From contig NZ_BJHV01000001.1 in the NCBI RefSeq assembly GCF_005405925.1, forward strand, positions 868,001 to 932,000: 64,000 nucleotides of DNA. Reading direction: 5' to 3'. Below are positions 27,806 through 37,164 of the stretch, one piece after another (the first letter of the stretch is position 1; each line of letters begins with the position of its first letter). The notes below the pieces were generated by a model. That model saw nothing but the letters and a program-made list of their open reading frames with translations, was not told the DNA's origin and searched no databases. A program made the translations under genes and the position numbers. This stretch comes from Streptomyces antimycoticus (lineage in GTDB: Bacteria; Actinomycetota; Actinomycetes; Streptomycetales; Streptomycetaceae).

Positions 27806-27853
27806 CCGGCCGCGGTAGGAGGCCCGCCGTGGCGGGCCTCCTACCGCGGCCGG
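27806..27853. terminator. 23-bp perfect inverted repeat (hairpin)
   Basis: CCGGCCGCGGTAGGAGGCCC-GCC (27806-27828) is followed after two bases by its exact reverse complement (27831-27853). It is 71 bases after the stop of the CocE hydrolase gene (minus strand), so it probably terminates that transcript. It also marks the point where the PucR remnant's homology ends, so it may derive from a rearrangement. Confidence 0.7.
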
Positions 27854-27924
27854 GTGTCCGCCCGGTGCCGGGCGGAGGTGTGCACCGGCGGCCGGCGCGC
27901 CCCCCGCGCGCGCCGGTCGCCGGC

Positions 27925-29631
27925 TCACCGCTCGGCGCGGACCACCGGGAGGTCCAGCACCGAGGCCCCGTGCACGGTGATGCGCACGGGCGTGAGGGTG
28001 GTCGCGTCGAGCGCCGGCTCGCCGCTTCCGGTGTTGCGGGCGGAACGGGGGTGGGCGCCGCCGCTGATCTGCAGGCGGACCCGGTGGCCGGGGAGGAAGC
28101 GGTGGGCGGTGGAGCTCATCGGCACGGTGATCTCCACGGGCTGCTCCGGCCCGGTCGGCAACCGCACCAGCCCGTCGCACACATTGACCGAACGGCCCTT
28201 TTCGTCGACGTCGCACAGGCGGGCGAAGACATCGGCGTACCCGGTGTCGGTGGAGATCCGCAGCCGCGCGGCGACCGGGCCGAGGACGTCCATGGGCTCG
28301 TCCATCGGCTCGCCGGTGAACGTCAGCACATCGGGGCGCTTCTCGAGGTCGCCGTTGTCACGGTTTCCGGAGGTGGGCGAGAGCAACGGCCCGCCGATGG
28401 ACGGGGTGGGGTCGACCGGGTCGTAGCGGAAGGAGGCCAGTGAGGCGGACGCCTCGGGCGACTGCCGGGTGAGCCGCCCGCCCTCCGCGGGGTACCACGG
28501 GGCGGTGTCCGGGGACGGCGGCCAGTCGTCGAGGTCCCGCCAGCGCTCCTGGCCGCCGATGTGCACCCGCACCCGGGCCGGGCGCAGTCCCGAGGGGTCG
28601 TCGCACAGATGCGCGCGCAGCCAGGCGAGACTTTCGGCGAAGACCTCCGGCCAGCCCTGCTGGAGCGCGGAGGTGTGTGTCCACGGGCCGATGAGCAGGG
28701 AGGTGTCGCAGCCGGACCGGCGCAGCCTGCCGTACTGCTCGAAGGTCTGGTCGACCAGCGCGTCCTGCCAGCCACTGATCAGGCAGGTGGGGACGTGCAG
28801 GCCGACGGCGGCGCCACCGGTGGACGCGCCGTTCCAGAACGGGTCGTCGGCGTCCGGATGGGACATCGCGGCGTCCAGCCAGGGCAGTTCACCCCCGAGG
28901 CCGCGCACATACGATCCGCGCAGCGGCAGCGCCCCCGTGATGTGCTTCAGATGGCGCTTGAGGCGCAGCGTGGCCCGTACGAAGGGGCCGAACCCCCGGT
29001 GCTGGGAGGTCATACCGGAGCCGACGAGCAGGGCGTTCTCCAGCTGGAGCGCGCCGCCGCGGTGGAACAGGGCATGAGGGTCGTGCAGCCCGACCTGCAC
29101 CACCATCGCCCGCAGCTCCGGCGGCGGGTCCAGGGCGAGCGCCCACTGCACATAGCCGAGATAGCTGGGACCGATGGTGCCCAGCGCACCGTTGAACCAG
29201 GGCTGGTCCCGCAGCCAGGCCACGGTGGCCTGGCCATCGGCCGCCTCGTTGCGCCACAGGTCGAACTCGCCGCCCGAGCCACCGGTGCCGCGGCAGCTCT
29301 GCAGGACGACGTGGAAGCCCTGTTCGGCGAAGAGCATGCCGTACATGGGCGACCAGGGCACCCCCCTGCCGTAGGGCGAGCGCACCAGCAGGGTGGGGAA
29401 GTCGCCCTCGGCGCGGGGGAAGTAGTGGTCCGCGCGAAGGGCGCTGCCATCGGCGGCCGGCATCTTGAGGTCCGGCTCCCATCCGGCCTCGTACCGCCTG
29501 GCCGGCAGGCCGCGCCAGGTCGCCCTCATCATCCGCGCCGCCAACGGCGGCCTGCCCGAAGGCGCGACCCAGGCGGCCGCGGCCACTCCGCCGGTGGCCC
29601 CGGACCCAGCATCACGTGTAGGTGACGTCAT
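27925..29631 (-). CDS. CocE/NonD family hydrolase (S15-type)
   Basis: A 568-residue serine hydrolase of the cocaine-esterase/X-Pro dipeptidyl-peptidase fold. The nucleophile is in GTIGPSYLGYVQW, the acid in ISGWQDALVDQ and the histidine in GPWTHTS. After this come the C-terminal jelly-roll residues typical of the family (LRISTDTGYADVFARL, HRFLPGHRVRLQISGG). It would hydrolyse esters or amides such as beta-lactam acyl groups or aryl esters. Start ATG 29631 follows GGGAGGGG; a start at 29652 is less likely. It is divergent from a TetR gene, and a palindrome lies between. Confidence 0.85.
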   Translation of the reverse strand: MTSPTRDAGSGATGGVAAAAWVAPSGRPPLAARMMRATWRGLPARRYEAGWEPDLKMPAADGSALRADHYFPRAEGDFPTLLVRSPYGRGVPWSPMYGMLFAEQGFHVVLQSCRGTGGSGGEFDLWRNEAADGQATVAWLRDQPWFNGALGTIGPSYLGYVQWALALDPPPELRAMVVQVGLHDPHALFHRGGALQLENALLVGSGMTSQHRGFGPFVRATLRLKRHLKHITGALPLRGSYVRGLGGELPWLDAAMSHPDADDPFWNGASTGGAAVGLHVPTCLISGWQDALVDQTFEQYGRLRRSGCDTSLLIGPWTHTSALQQGWPEVFAESLAWLRAHLCDDPSGLRPARVRVHIGGQERWRDLDDWPPSPDTAPWYPAEGGRLTRQSPEASASLASFRYDPVDPTPSIGGPLLSPTSGNRDNGDLEKRPDVLTFTGEPMDEPMDVLGPVAARLRISTDTGYADVFARLCDVDEKGRSVNVCDGLVRLPTGPEQPVEITVPMSSTAHRFLPGHRVRLQISGGAHPRSARNTGSGEPALDATTLTPVRITVHGASVLDLPVVRAER

Positions 29632-29651
29632 TCCGCATTCCCCTCCCTGCA

Positions 29652-29672
29652 TTCCCGTACCGCGTACGAGAA
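29652..29672. promoter_or_regulatory. TetR-type operator candidate
   Basis: TTCCCGTAC-CGC-GTACGAGAA is a 21-base imperfect palindrome (arms differ at one position) in the 98-base gap between the CocE hydrolase and TetR genes. Size and symmetry fit a TetR-family site; it would let the regulator control both genes. Inferred from position and symmetry. Confidence 0.6.
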
Positions 29673-29729
29673 TAGTAGATGCTTGGATGGATTCCGCAAG
29701 TCGCCATGGCGGGAAGGAGCGATCAGGTC

Positions 29730-30473
29730 GTGGTTCGCGGTGATGGGTCCGGTGCCGGAGGCGTCGACCCCCAGCAGCTGTGGCAGAGCCCCCAGCAGCC
29801 CCGCAAGGGGCGTAAACCCGCCTTCAGCCGTGCGGCGATCACCGCCGCCGCCGTCGCCCTGGCGGACGCCGAGGGAATCGACGCGGTCACCATGCGGCGG
29901 GTGGCGTCGCAGGTCGGCGCCGGGGTCATGTCGCTGTACAGCTACGCTCCCGACAAGGAGACACTGCTGCTGCTGATGGTCGACCACGTCAACGGCGAGC
30001 TGTCACCACCAGCCCCGCTGACCGGCGACTGGCGCGCCGATCTGAAGGCCATCGCCCATGCCCAGCGCGCCCTGATGCTGCGCCACCCCTGGCTTCCCGC
30101 CGCGCTGTTCAACCGCCGCTGGTCCTTCGGGCCCCACACCCTGGACTTCGTGGAATACGCGCTCGCCGCCCTGCGGCCCACCGCGCTGGACGGCGGTGCG
30201 AAGCTGGAGGTGTTCAGCCTGATCACGGGTTTCGTCGCCGGACTCGTCGCCGATGAGATCGCTCAGGCCGCGCTCGCCGACTCACCCGACCGGGCCGCCG
30301 CCGACGCCCGGTACCTCGCCGCGGTGGCCGCCGACGGACACCACCCCGAGCTCGCCGAGGCACTCTCCGCCCCCGCTCGCCCGCTCAGCCCCGACGCCAC
30401 GTTCGCCCGTCTGCTCGACCGCATGGTCGACGGCCTGGACGCCGGATCGCAGGACGGAGCCGCGGGCCGCTAG
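29730..30473 (+). CDS. TetR family transcriptional regulator (TetR_C class)
   Basis: A 247-residue repressor. The N-terminal HTH runs from FSRAAITAAAVALADAEG to VTMRRVASQVGAGVMSLYSY, the classical TetR motif. The large C-terminal domain (FNRRWSFGPHTLDFVEYALA) is that of the TetR/AcrR C-terminal class, which binds drug-like ligands. GTG 29730 is preceded by GGAAGGAG with good spacing; ATG 29706 is the alternative. It is divergent from the CocE hydrolase and probably represses it. It ends one base from the convergent Rrf2 gene, with no room for a terminator. Confidence 0.85.
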   Translation: MVRGDGSGAGGVDPQQLWQSPQQPRKGRKPAFSRAAITAAAVALADAEGIDAVTMRRVASQVGAGVMSLYSYAPDKETLLLLMVDHVNGELSPPAPLTGDWRADLKAIAHAQRALMLRHPWLPAALFNRRWSFGPHTLDFVEYALAALRPTALDGGAKLEVFSLITGFVAGLVADEIAQAALADSPDRAAADARYLAAVAADGHHPELAEALSAPARPLSPDATFARLLDRMVDGLDAGSQDGAAGR

Positions 30474-30932
30474 TTAGGGGTTGGTCCATGCCTCGGGGTC
30501 CTCGGCGAGGCCCAGGACGTCGCCGGGCAGCCGGGCCGCGGCCACCTCCGCGAGAGTCACCTCGCCGAGGATCTTGCGCACATTGGCCCGCACCGCGATC
30601 CACAGCGGCAGCAGCGACTCCGCCGGTCCGCAGTACGACAGCTCGGGCGGGCGCACTCCGCGCACCGACACCAGGGGTCCGTCGACCACCCGGATCACCT
30701 CGGCGATGCTGATGGTGTCCGCCGGGCGGGCCAGCCGGTAGCCGCCGTTGCCCCCGCGCTGGCTGGCCACCAGCCCGCCCCGGCGCAGATCGCCCAGAAT
30801 CCCTTCGAGGAACTTGTGCGGTATGCCCTGCGCACCGGCGATCGCCTCGGCCTTGACGGAGGTGTCCTCCCCCGCCGCGGCCAGTTCCAACGCCGCCCGC
30901 ACCGCATAGTCCGCCTTCGCCGAGATCCGCAT
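30474..30932 (-). CDS. Rrf2 family transcriptional regulator
   Basis: A 152-residue Rrf2-type regulator: MRISAKADYAVRAALELA, then the winged helix (GIPHKFLEGILGDLRRGGLV, SQRGGNGGYRLAR). Only one cysteine (ELSYCGP) is present, so the three-Cys iron-sulphur site of IscR/NsrR is absent. This resembles the subgroup that controls sulphur (sulphonate) acquisition. It follows a DszC/SfnB-like acyl-CoA-dehydrogenase-type gene by 33 bases on the same strand and likely autoregulates the pair. The start is ATG 30932 rather than 30950. Confidence 0.85.
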   Translation of the reverse strand: MRISAKADYAVRAALELAAAGEDTSVKAEAIAGAQGIPHKFLEGILGDLRRGGLVASQRGGNGGYRLARPADTISIAEVIRVVDGPLVSVRGVRPPELSYCGPAESLLPLWIAVRANVRKILGEVTLAEVAAARLPGDVLGLAEDPEAWTNP

Positions 30933-30965
30933 ACCGTGATTATCCGCCACCGGCGCGGCGGGCCG

Positions 30966-32161
30966 TCAGAAGGGCAGGGTGAACGGGGGGTGCTCGCCGT
31001 TGAGGAAGTAGTCCCCGACCTCGTGGAGCCGGTGGGCGACGGGGTCGTAGAGCGTATGGGTGCGCGCGTTGCGCCAGAAGCGGTCGAACCCGTAGGCGGA
31101 GGAGGCGGAGCGCGCCCCGACGACGTCCAGGGCGCGGGCGGTGGCGTCGTGGGCGGCCCGGGAGGCGGCGGCCTCGGCCGCGGCGGCGAGCACGGTGATC
31201 TCGGCGCATTCGTCGTCGGTCAGGTCCTCGCCCCGCGCCAGCCCGCCGTCCAGGGCCTCCAGTGCCTGATCGGCGAGGGCGGCGGCGGAGAACGTGGCGA
31301 CGGTGAGCTCCCCGTAGGTGGTCAGCGCGTACGGATCGCGCGAGGAGGTGTGCGGCCAGGGCGCGTGCACGGCCCTGGTGTACTCGCGGGCCTCGGCGAG
31401 CACCCCCTGCGCGATCCCGAGACAGATCTGCGCCGAGACCAGACGTCCGGTGGGCGCGGCCAGACCGCTGAAGGGCGACGGGGCGTCCTCGTCCCAGGAG
31501 AGCGGGCCGAGCACCGCGTCGTCCTCGACCGGCACCGCGTCGAACTCCACGCTGCCGCCGGCCGACAGCCGCTGCCCGAAGGTGTCCCCGTCGTCGCCGC
31601 CGCACACCACACCGGGATCGGCGGTGTCGACGAGCACGGCCAGGGGTTCGCCGGTGTCGGCGTGGGTGGCGCGGACGGCCAGCCGGTCGGCGACCAGGAC
31701 GCCGGTGGCGTACCCCTGACGTCCGTTCACCACCCGGCCGTCCCTCCCGGTGGTGAGCGTCAGCCGTGGCTCACGGGTGGCCAGCCCGCCGCCCCAGCAC
31801 CACTGCCCGGCCGCCGACTCCCGCTCCAGCCGGGCGGCCGGCTCGGCCCCGCCGAAGAAGCGGGCGCTGAAGGACAGCAGATAGTGGCAGCCGAGCACCT
31901 GGCCGATCGCGCCATCGGCCGCGGCGATCTTCCGCACGACGGCGCAGGCCGTGGACCAGCCCGCTCCCCCGCCCCGTGCTCGGCGGGGATCAGCAGCGCC
32001 AACAGTCCCGCCTCGCGCAACCGGGCGATCTCGCCGTACGGCGTCTTGCCGGCCTGGTCGCGGATGACCGCGTCCGTGGCGAGGTCGTCCGCCGCCTCGC
32101 CGGCGATCTGCAGCCACCACGCGCGGTCGGGTGCTTCGGTCACCGCATCCATCACCGTCAC
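30966..32161 (-). pseudogene. DszC/SfnB-like acyl-CoA dehydrogenase family flavoprotein, frameshifted at C5
   Basis: The frame from GTG 32161 (GGAG upstream) reads MDAVTEAPDRAWW to LLIPAEHGAG. At CCCCC 31966-31970 (plus-strand bases) the sense moves one frame and continues GWSTACAVVRKIAAADGAIG to the stop at 30966. One extra G gives AEHGAGGAGWSTACAVV, the family consensus. The C terminus FRNARTHTLYDPVAHRLHEV-like segment (FWRNARTHTLYDP) is typical of DszC/SfnB flavin monooxygenases used in sulphur scavenging rather than of true acyl-CoA dehydrogenases. It shares an operon with an Rrf2 regulator. The shift is probably an assembly error. Confidence 0.72.
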
Positions 32162-32194
32162 GCCCGCTCCCCTCCATCCGGCCGGACTTCATCA

Positions 32195-32226
32195 TTCCCT
32201 ATTTTTCCAGTAGGGAAAATAGGGAA
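32195..32226. promoter_or_regulatory. Inverted-repeat operator candidate for the Rrf2 unit
   Basis: TTCCCTATTTT (32195-32205) and AAAATAGGGAA (32216-32226) are perfect inverted repeats with a 10-base spacer; the spacer side contains a nested TTCC-agta-GGGAA. It is a strikingly A+T-rich island 34 bases upstream of the flavoprotein start, in the gap to the divergent SpoIIE-type gene, and probably overlaps the promoter. Binding by the Rrf2 protein is inferred. Confidence 0.65.
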
Positions 32227-32317
32227 CTTGGCCATGAACGCCCAGTGAGTGATGTCAGGCATATGCCAGTGCTAGGTTTGTCCGAGAATGCTCTATTCCA
32301 TGAGGTGAGGTCCGGGG

Positions 32318-35308
32318 ATGGAGGAGCGGCGCGGAACAGACGCGGTGGGGCGCTCCCACTCATGGGGCGATGAACGCCTTTCCCTGCTTTCGACGGTGGG
32401 CGCCGCGCTCAACGACCGTGAGGCGCTGCAGCACGCCCTGGACCAGGCGGTCTCCGAGCTGGGCGGCCTCGCGGGGCTGATGCACTGGTCCTGTGGCCCG
32501 ACCGGCAGCCGTACGCTGCGCCTGGTCCTGGCCAGCGGGCTGCCGCTGCCCGCCCTCGGGGGCTGGCAGGAGATCCGCCAGGACGAGGCCCCGCTCGCCC
32601 CCGCCCGGGCCGTGCGGGACGGCCGCTTCGTCTGGCTGCCCGCGGCCGCCCACGAGACCCTCCGGCCCGGGGAGACCGGCCGCGCCTCCTCCGGGGCCCT
32701 GCCGGCGGGGACCGCGGTGGCGTCCGTTCCGCTGACCGGGCCGGACCGGCCGGTGGGCGCGCTGTCCGTCCTCACCGGCCCGCGGGAGCCGACCCCGGAA
32801 CAGGCCGCCTTCCTCGAAGCGGTGGGACGCTGGGCCGAGCGCCGACTCTCGCGCTCGGCGGGCGGGATCGGCGACTGCGACGAACACCCGTGGTGGCACC
32901 AGCGGCCGGGCGGCTCGGTGCTGCAGCAGCCCCTGGAAGTGGTCAACGTCGGCTCCTGGGAATGGGGCATCCGCACCGGTGAGATGTGGTGGGACCGGGC
33001 CGGCCTAACGCTCCTCGGCATCCCCCACGGCTACGAGCGGCGGATCGAGAGGTGGATCGACCTGATCCACCCCGAGGACATGCCGCGGGTGATGGCCGCC
33101 ACCGAGAAGTCGCTCCGGGAGCGGAGCGGATACGAGGCCGAGTACCGGGTCCGCCGCCCGGACGGGACCAGCGGGTGGGTGCAGAGCCGCGCCCATCTCG
33201 AGCTCGACGAGGACGGCCGGCCCGTCCGCATGATCGGGAAGGTCTGGGACACCACCGAGAGCCGGATGGCCCGGGAGTCGGTGGGGCAGGCGCTGCGGTA
33301 CATGCGCGACGCGTTCTTCGCGGTGAACCAGGACTGGCGGATCACCTTCCTCAATGTCGAGGCCGAGCGTCTGGTCGGCCCGGCCGCGGAGGTGCTCGGC
33401 AGACCGCTCTGGGAGGGCCCCGCGGGCACGGTCCCCGAGCTGGAGGAGCGCTGCCGGCGCGCAGCCGCCGACGGCAGGCCGACCGGGTTCGACATCCGGT
33501 GGCCCACCGATGACCGCTGGTACCACATCCGGCTGGTCTCCGTGCCCGATGGGCTGACGGCCTATCTCACCGATGCGACCGAGCGCCGTACCCAGGCCGC
33601 GCGGCACGCGGAGGTCGAGCGTGCCGGCGCCGAACAGGCCGCCAGGATCAGCGAGTTGGCCAGCGCGCTCGCCGACGCGGTGACCACCCAGGACGTCGTC
33701 CAGGTCGTCGCCGCGCAGGTGCTGCCGCCGTTCGGCGCCTCGGGCCTGCTGGTGCTGTGCCTGGAGGGCGGCCGGCTGAACGTGGTGGGCTCCGTCGGCT
33801 ATCCCCGAGCCTTCCTCCGCAGGGTCGACGGGGTCCCGGCCTTCGGGGGCTACCGTCTGCTCAACGAAGTGCTCGGCTCGCGGCGGCCGGTCTTCATCTC
33901 CTCGACCGAGGAGTACCAGCGGCTCTTCCCCGATCTGTCCGGCAGTCCCGCCCTGGCCCGAAAGAACGCCTGGGCCGTGCTTCCCCTGATCGCCTCGGGC
34001 AACGCCATCGGCACCTGCAGCGTCTCCTTCGACGAGCCCCGCCGCCTCACCGCCGATGAGCGCACCCTGCTCACCGCCCTCAGCGGAATGGTCGCCCAGG
34101 CGCTGGCCCGGGCCCGTCTCTACGACACCGAGCACGCCCGCGCCCAGGCGCTCCAGCGCGGACTGCTGCCCCGGATCCTGCCCTCGCCCGGCGCCCTCAC
34201 CCCCGCCGTCCGCTATCTGCCCGCGAGCAGCGGTACGGACATCGGCGGCGACTGGTACGACGTCATTCCCCTGTCCGCGGAGCGGGTGGCCGTCGTCATC
34301 GGCGATGTGATGGGCCACGGTCTGGCCGAGGCCGCCACCATGGGGCGGCTGCGCACCGCCGTGCACACGCTCGCCAACCTGGAACTGCCTCCCGAGGAGG
34401 TCCTGGCCCATCTGAACGAGGTCGTCAGCGATCTGGGCGACGACTCCTTCGCCACCTGTCTGTACGCGGTGTACGACCCCGTCTCGGGCTGCTGCTCCCT
34501 CGCCCGTGCCGGTCATCCCCCGCCCCTGATCGTGCGCCCCGACGGAAGCGTAAAGTGTCTGGATCCGACGCCCGATCCGCCGCTGGGGGCGGCCGATCCC
34601 CCGTTCTCCACCGTGGATCTCCAGGTGCCCGACGGCACTCTGCTGGTGCTGTTCACCGACGGTCTGGTGGAGTCCGCGGCGCGCGACATCGACACCGGCA
34701 TCGCCGAGTGCACCCAGGTGCTCACCAGCGAGTACGGCCGGCTCCTCACCTGTCCTCCGCGCCGTCCGCACACCAACGGCCGCGGGGCGGGCGGCGAGCA
34801 CGGCGAGGACCACGACCGGCTCGACCGGCTCTGTGACCTCCTGGTCGGGACCATGCTGCCCGCCCAGCGGCTGACCGCCGACGACACCGCCCTGCTGATC
34901 GCCCGGCTCCACGGACTGCCCTCCGGGAACACCGCCGGGTGGCCGCTGCCGGAGGACCCGGTGGCCGCCGGTCTCGCCCGCACCCATGTCCGCGAACAGC
35001 TGGAGGCATGGGATCTCGACGATCTCGTCATGACCACCGAACTGCTGGTGAGCGAGCTCGTGGCCAATGTCGTACGGCACGCCAGGGGGCCGACCCGGCT
35101 CCGGCTGATCCGTGGCAGATCGCTGATCTGCGAGGTCTCGGACGCCAGCTCCACCACCCCCCGGATCCGCCGGGCCGCCGAGACGGACGAGGGCGGGCGG
35201 GGACTGCAGCTGGTCTCCGCGCTCTCGCAGCGCTGGGGGACCCGCTACACCGCCGAGGGCAAGTGCATCTGGACGGAACAGCCCATCGCGTACAGCGGCG
35301 CGATCTAG
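32318..35308 (+). CDS. GAF/PAS/SpoIIE phosphatase with fused anti-sigma-like kinase domain
   Basis: A 996-residue cytosolic signalling protein. In order: an N-terminal GAF-like domain (about 20-190), two PAS-type sensor domains (205-325, with WIDLIHPEDMPRV; 330-425), a GAF domain (445-605), and a SpoIIE PP2C-type phosphatase domain (630-830; metal-binding GGDWYDV at about 643 and GDVMGHGL). It ends in a HATPase_c domain (870-990; ELVANVVRHA N box, DEGGRGLQL G box). Such proteins dephosphorylate anti-anti-sigma factors and may phosphorylate them with the kinase domain, coupling stress signals to alternative sigma factors. Monocistronic; no cognate antagonist lies nearby. Confidence 0.9.
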   Translation: MEERRGTDAVGRSHSWGDERLSLLSTVGAALNDREALQHALDQAVSELGGLAGLMHWSCGPTGSRTLRLVLASGLPLPALGGWQEIRQDEAPLAPARAVRDGRFVWLPAAAHETLRPGETGRASSGALPAGTAVASVPLTGPDRPVGALSVLTGPREPTPEQAAFLEAVGRWAERRLSRSAGGIGDCDEHPWWHQRPGGSVLQQPLEVVNVGSWEWGIRTGEMWWDRAGLTLLGIPHGYERRIERWIDLIHPEDMPRVMAATEKSLRERSGYEAEYRVRRPDGTSGWVQSRAHLELDEDGRPVRMIGKVWDTTESRMARESVGQALRYMRDAFFAVNQDWRITFLNVEAERLVGPAAEVLGRPLWEGPAGTVPELEERCRRAAADGRPTGFDIRWPTDDRWYHIRLVSVPDGLTAYLTDATERRTQAARHAEVERAGAEQAARISELASALADAVTTQDVVQVVAAQVLPPFGASGLLVLCLEGGRLNVVGSVGYPRAFLRRVDGVPAFGGYRLLNEVLGSRRPVFISSTEEYQRLFPDLSGSPALARKNAWAVLPLIASGNAIGTCSVSFDEPRRLTADERTLLTALSGMVAQALARARLYDTEHARAQALQRGLLPRILPSPGALTPAVRYLPASSGTDIGGDWYDVIPLSAERVAVVIGDVMGHGLAEAATMGRLRTAVHTLANLELPPEEVLAHLNEVVSDLGDDSFATCLYAVYDPVSGCCSLARAGHPPPLIVRPDGSVKCLDPTPDPPLGAADPPFSTVDLQVPDGTLLVLFTDGLVESAARDIDTGIAECTQVLTSEYGRLLTCPPRRPHTNGRGAGGEHGEDHDRLDRLCDLLVGTMLPAQRLTADDTALLIARLHGLPSGNTAGWPLPEDPVAAGLARTHVREQLEAWDLDDLVMTTELLVSELVANVVRHARGPTRLRLIRGRSLICEVSDASSTTPRIRRAAETDEGGRGLQLVSALSQRWGTRYTAEGKCIWTEQPIAYSGAI

Positions 35309-35325
35309 AAAATTCGCGGTCCGCG

Positions 35326-36066
35326 TCATCCGATGGCGAGTTCGCCGCCCCGGGCCTCGAGGATGGCGCCGGTGATGTAGCTCGCCCGCGAGGAGACCAG
35401 GAACAGAACGGCTTCGGCGATCTCCTCGGGCGCCGCGGGTCGGTCCAGGACCGTGGCCCGCGCCACGGTCCGGAGGGCCTCCTCCCCCATCTCGGAGGTG
35501 CCCGGCGTACGGACCGGGCCCGAACGGACGGCGTTGACCCGGACTCCCCGGCCGCCGAACTCATCGGCCCACACCCGGGTCAGCAGCTCCAGCGCGGCCT
35601 TCGAGGCGCCGTACGCCCCGGCGTTGCGGGCGGGGGCACCGGCCGCGATGGTGCTGAGGTTGACGATGACCCCGTGGCCCCGAGTGGCCATACCCGGTGC
35701 GAGCCGCCCGACCAGCAGAAGCGGTGCGCGGGCGTTGATGGCCATATGGACGTCGAACATCTCGGACGAGGTCCCGGCGGTGTCCGCGAACCGGTAGACG
35801 CCGGCGTTGTTGACCAGGACGTCCACCTCCCCCGCCTCGTCGGCCAGCCGCCGCACATCATCGGCCTCGGCGAGATCCGCCGCCACGAACCTGGCCGTGG
35901 CCCCCGCCGCGGACACCTCCTCGACCACCTCCGCACCCCGCCGCGCGTCCCGGCCGTGGACGACCACCTCGGCCCCCAGCGCCGCCAGCCGCAGCGCCAC
36001 GGCGCGGCCGATCCCCGCCGTGGCACCCGTGACCAGGGCCGTGGCTCCGGACAGCTCACCACTCAT
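35326..36066 (-). CDS. SDR family oxidoreductase
   Basis: A 246-residue short-chain dehydrogenase/reductase. The cofactor motif is TGATAGIG, the structural motif NNAG, the catalytic Ser in NLSTIAAG and the YxxxK pair in GAYGASKAAL. VHGRDARR after strand 2 suggests NADP(H). The substrate is unknown. Start ATG 36066 (MSGELSG) was chosen; the upstream extension to 36204 is low-complexity. It is convergent with the SpoIIE-type gene, 17 bases apart. Confidence 0.87.
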   Translation of the reverse strand: MSGELSGATALVTGATAGIGRAVALRLAALGAEVVVHGRDARRGAEVVEEVSAAGATARFVAADLAEADDVRRLADEAGEVDVLVNNAGVYRFADTAGTSSEMFDVHMAINARAPLLLVGRLAPGMATRGHGVIVNLSTIAAGAPARNAGAYGASKAALELLTRVWADEFGGRGVRVNAVRSGPVRTPGTSEMGEEALRTVARATVLDRPAAPEEIAEAVLFLVSSRASYITGAILEARGGELAIG

Positions 36067-36298
36067 GCGGACACTCCTCACCGTGTGCCGGACACCGATC
36101 CACACCGCACACACCGGATGATTACCGCACCGGCCCGCCCCGGGCCGGACGGCTCGCCGCCCCTGAGGCTGAACGGGCGCGGCGGCTCGGTGACGGGACG
36201 CCATATCCGCCGGTCCGCCCGAAGCCGGACGACGACCGCCCCGGCTCCGCGGCTGACACGATCTTCCGCGTGGCGCTCGTCTTTGCTGTACTGCGGGG

Positions 36299-37114
36299 GT
36301 GCGGGAAACATCGTCAACCAGCCATGTCGCCCTGGTGACAGGGGCGAACCAGGGAATCGGCGCCGCGACGGCACGAGCGCTGGCGGCCCGCGGCGTCGCG
36401 GTGCTCTGCGCCTATCTGCGCCCGCGCGGCCCTGGCGAGGGGGACGCCGCGGATCCGTACCACGCCGCGCGGTCCATCGACGGCGAAGAGGTCGCGGCGC
36501 GGATCCGCCGGGCCGGAGGGCGGGCCGAGGCGATCGAGGCGGACCTCGGCGACCCCGCCGTTCCGGGGCGGCTGTTCGACGTCGCCGAGGACCGCCTGGG
36601 CCCGGTCGACATCCTGGTCAACAACGCCTCGGGGTGGATCCAGGACACCTTCACCCCCGATCCGGCCGACCGGTTCGACCGGCCGCTGCGCCCCGTCACC
36701 GCACAGACCTGGTCCCGGCAGTTCGCGGTGGACGCGATGGCGCCGGCGCTGCTGATCGGTGAGCTGGCCCGCCGCCACCGGGCACGCGGTGCCGGCTGGG
36801 GGCGGATCGTGGGCCTGACGTCGGGAGGGGACCTCGGTTTCCCCGGAGAGGTGTCCTACGGCGCGGCGAAGGCCGCGCAGACCGACTACACCCTGTCGGC
36901 GGCCGCGGAGCTGGCCGCCCTCGGGATCACGGCCAATGTGGTGCGGCCGCCCGTGACCGACACCGGATGGGTCACGGACGAGGTCCGGCGATTCGTCGCC
37001 TCGAGCCTCACCCATTTCCATGTCGCCGATCCGGACGAGGTCGCGAAGACCATCGTCTTCCTCGCCTCGGACGAGGCCGGGCTCATCACCGGAAACGTCA
37101 TCACCCTTCGCTGA
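36299..37114 (+). CDS. SDR family oxidoreductase
   Basis: A 271-residue short-chain dehydrogenase/reductase starting at GTG 36299. The nucleotide motif is TGANQGIG, then VNNASG, Ser in LTSGGDLG and the YxxxK pair in SYGAAKAAQ; the C terminus ETGNVI-like segment (LITGNVITLR) is standard. A 25-residue insertion after strand 2 (LRPRGPGEGDAADPYHAAR) is unusual. It lies 50 bases upstream of the sugar-acid dehydratase on the same strand, so the pair may act in one route, for example an aldose or aldonate pathway. Confidence 0.86.
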   Translation: MRETSSTSHVALVTGANQGIGAATARALAARGVAVLCAYLRPRGPGEGDAADPYHAARSIDGEEVAARIRRAGGRAEAIEADLGDPAVPGRLFDVAEDRLGPVDILVNNASGWIQDTFTPDPADRFDRPLRPVTAQTWSRQFAVDAMAPALLIGELARRHRARGAGWGRIVGLTSGGDLGFPGEVSYGAAKAAQTDYTLSAAAELAALGITANVVRPPVTDTGWVTDEVRRFVASSLTHFHVADPDEVAKTIVFLASDEAGLITGNVITLR

Positions 37115-37164
37115 GAAGGCCCTTCGCCCAGACTCCAGCACCGTTCGCCAGAGGGAGTGCAGAA

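Noticed and set aside
33005..35329. 774-residue minus-strand open frame
   Set aside because: Antisense to the intact GAF/PAS/SpoIIE gene; no domain signatures.
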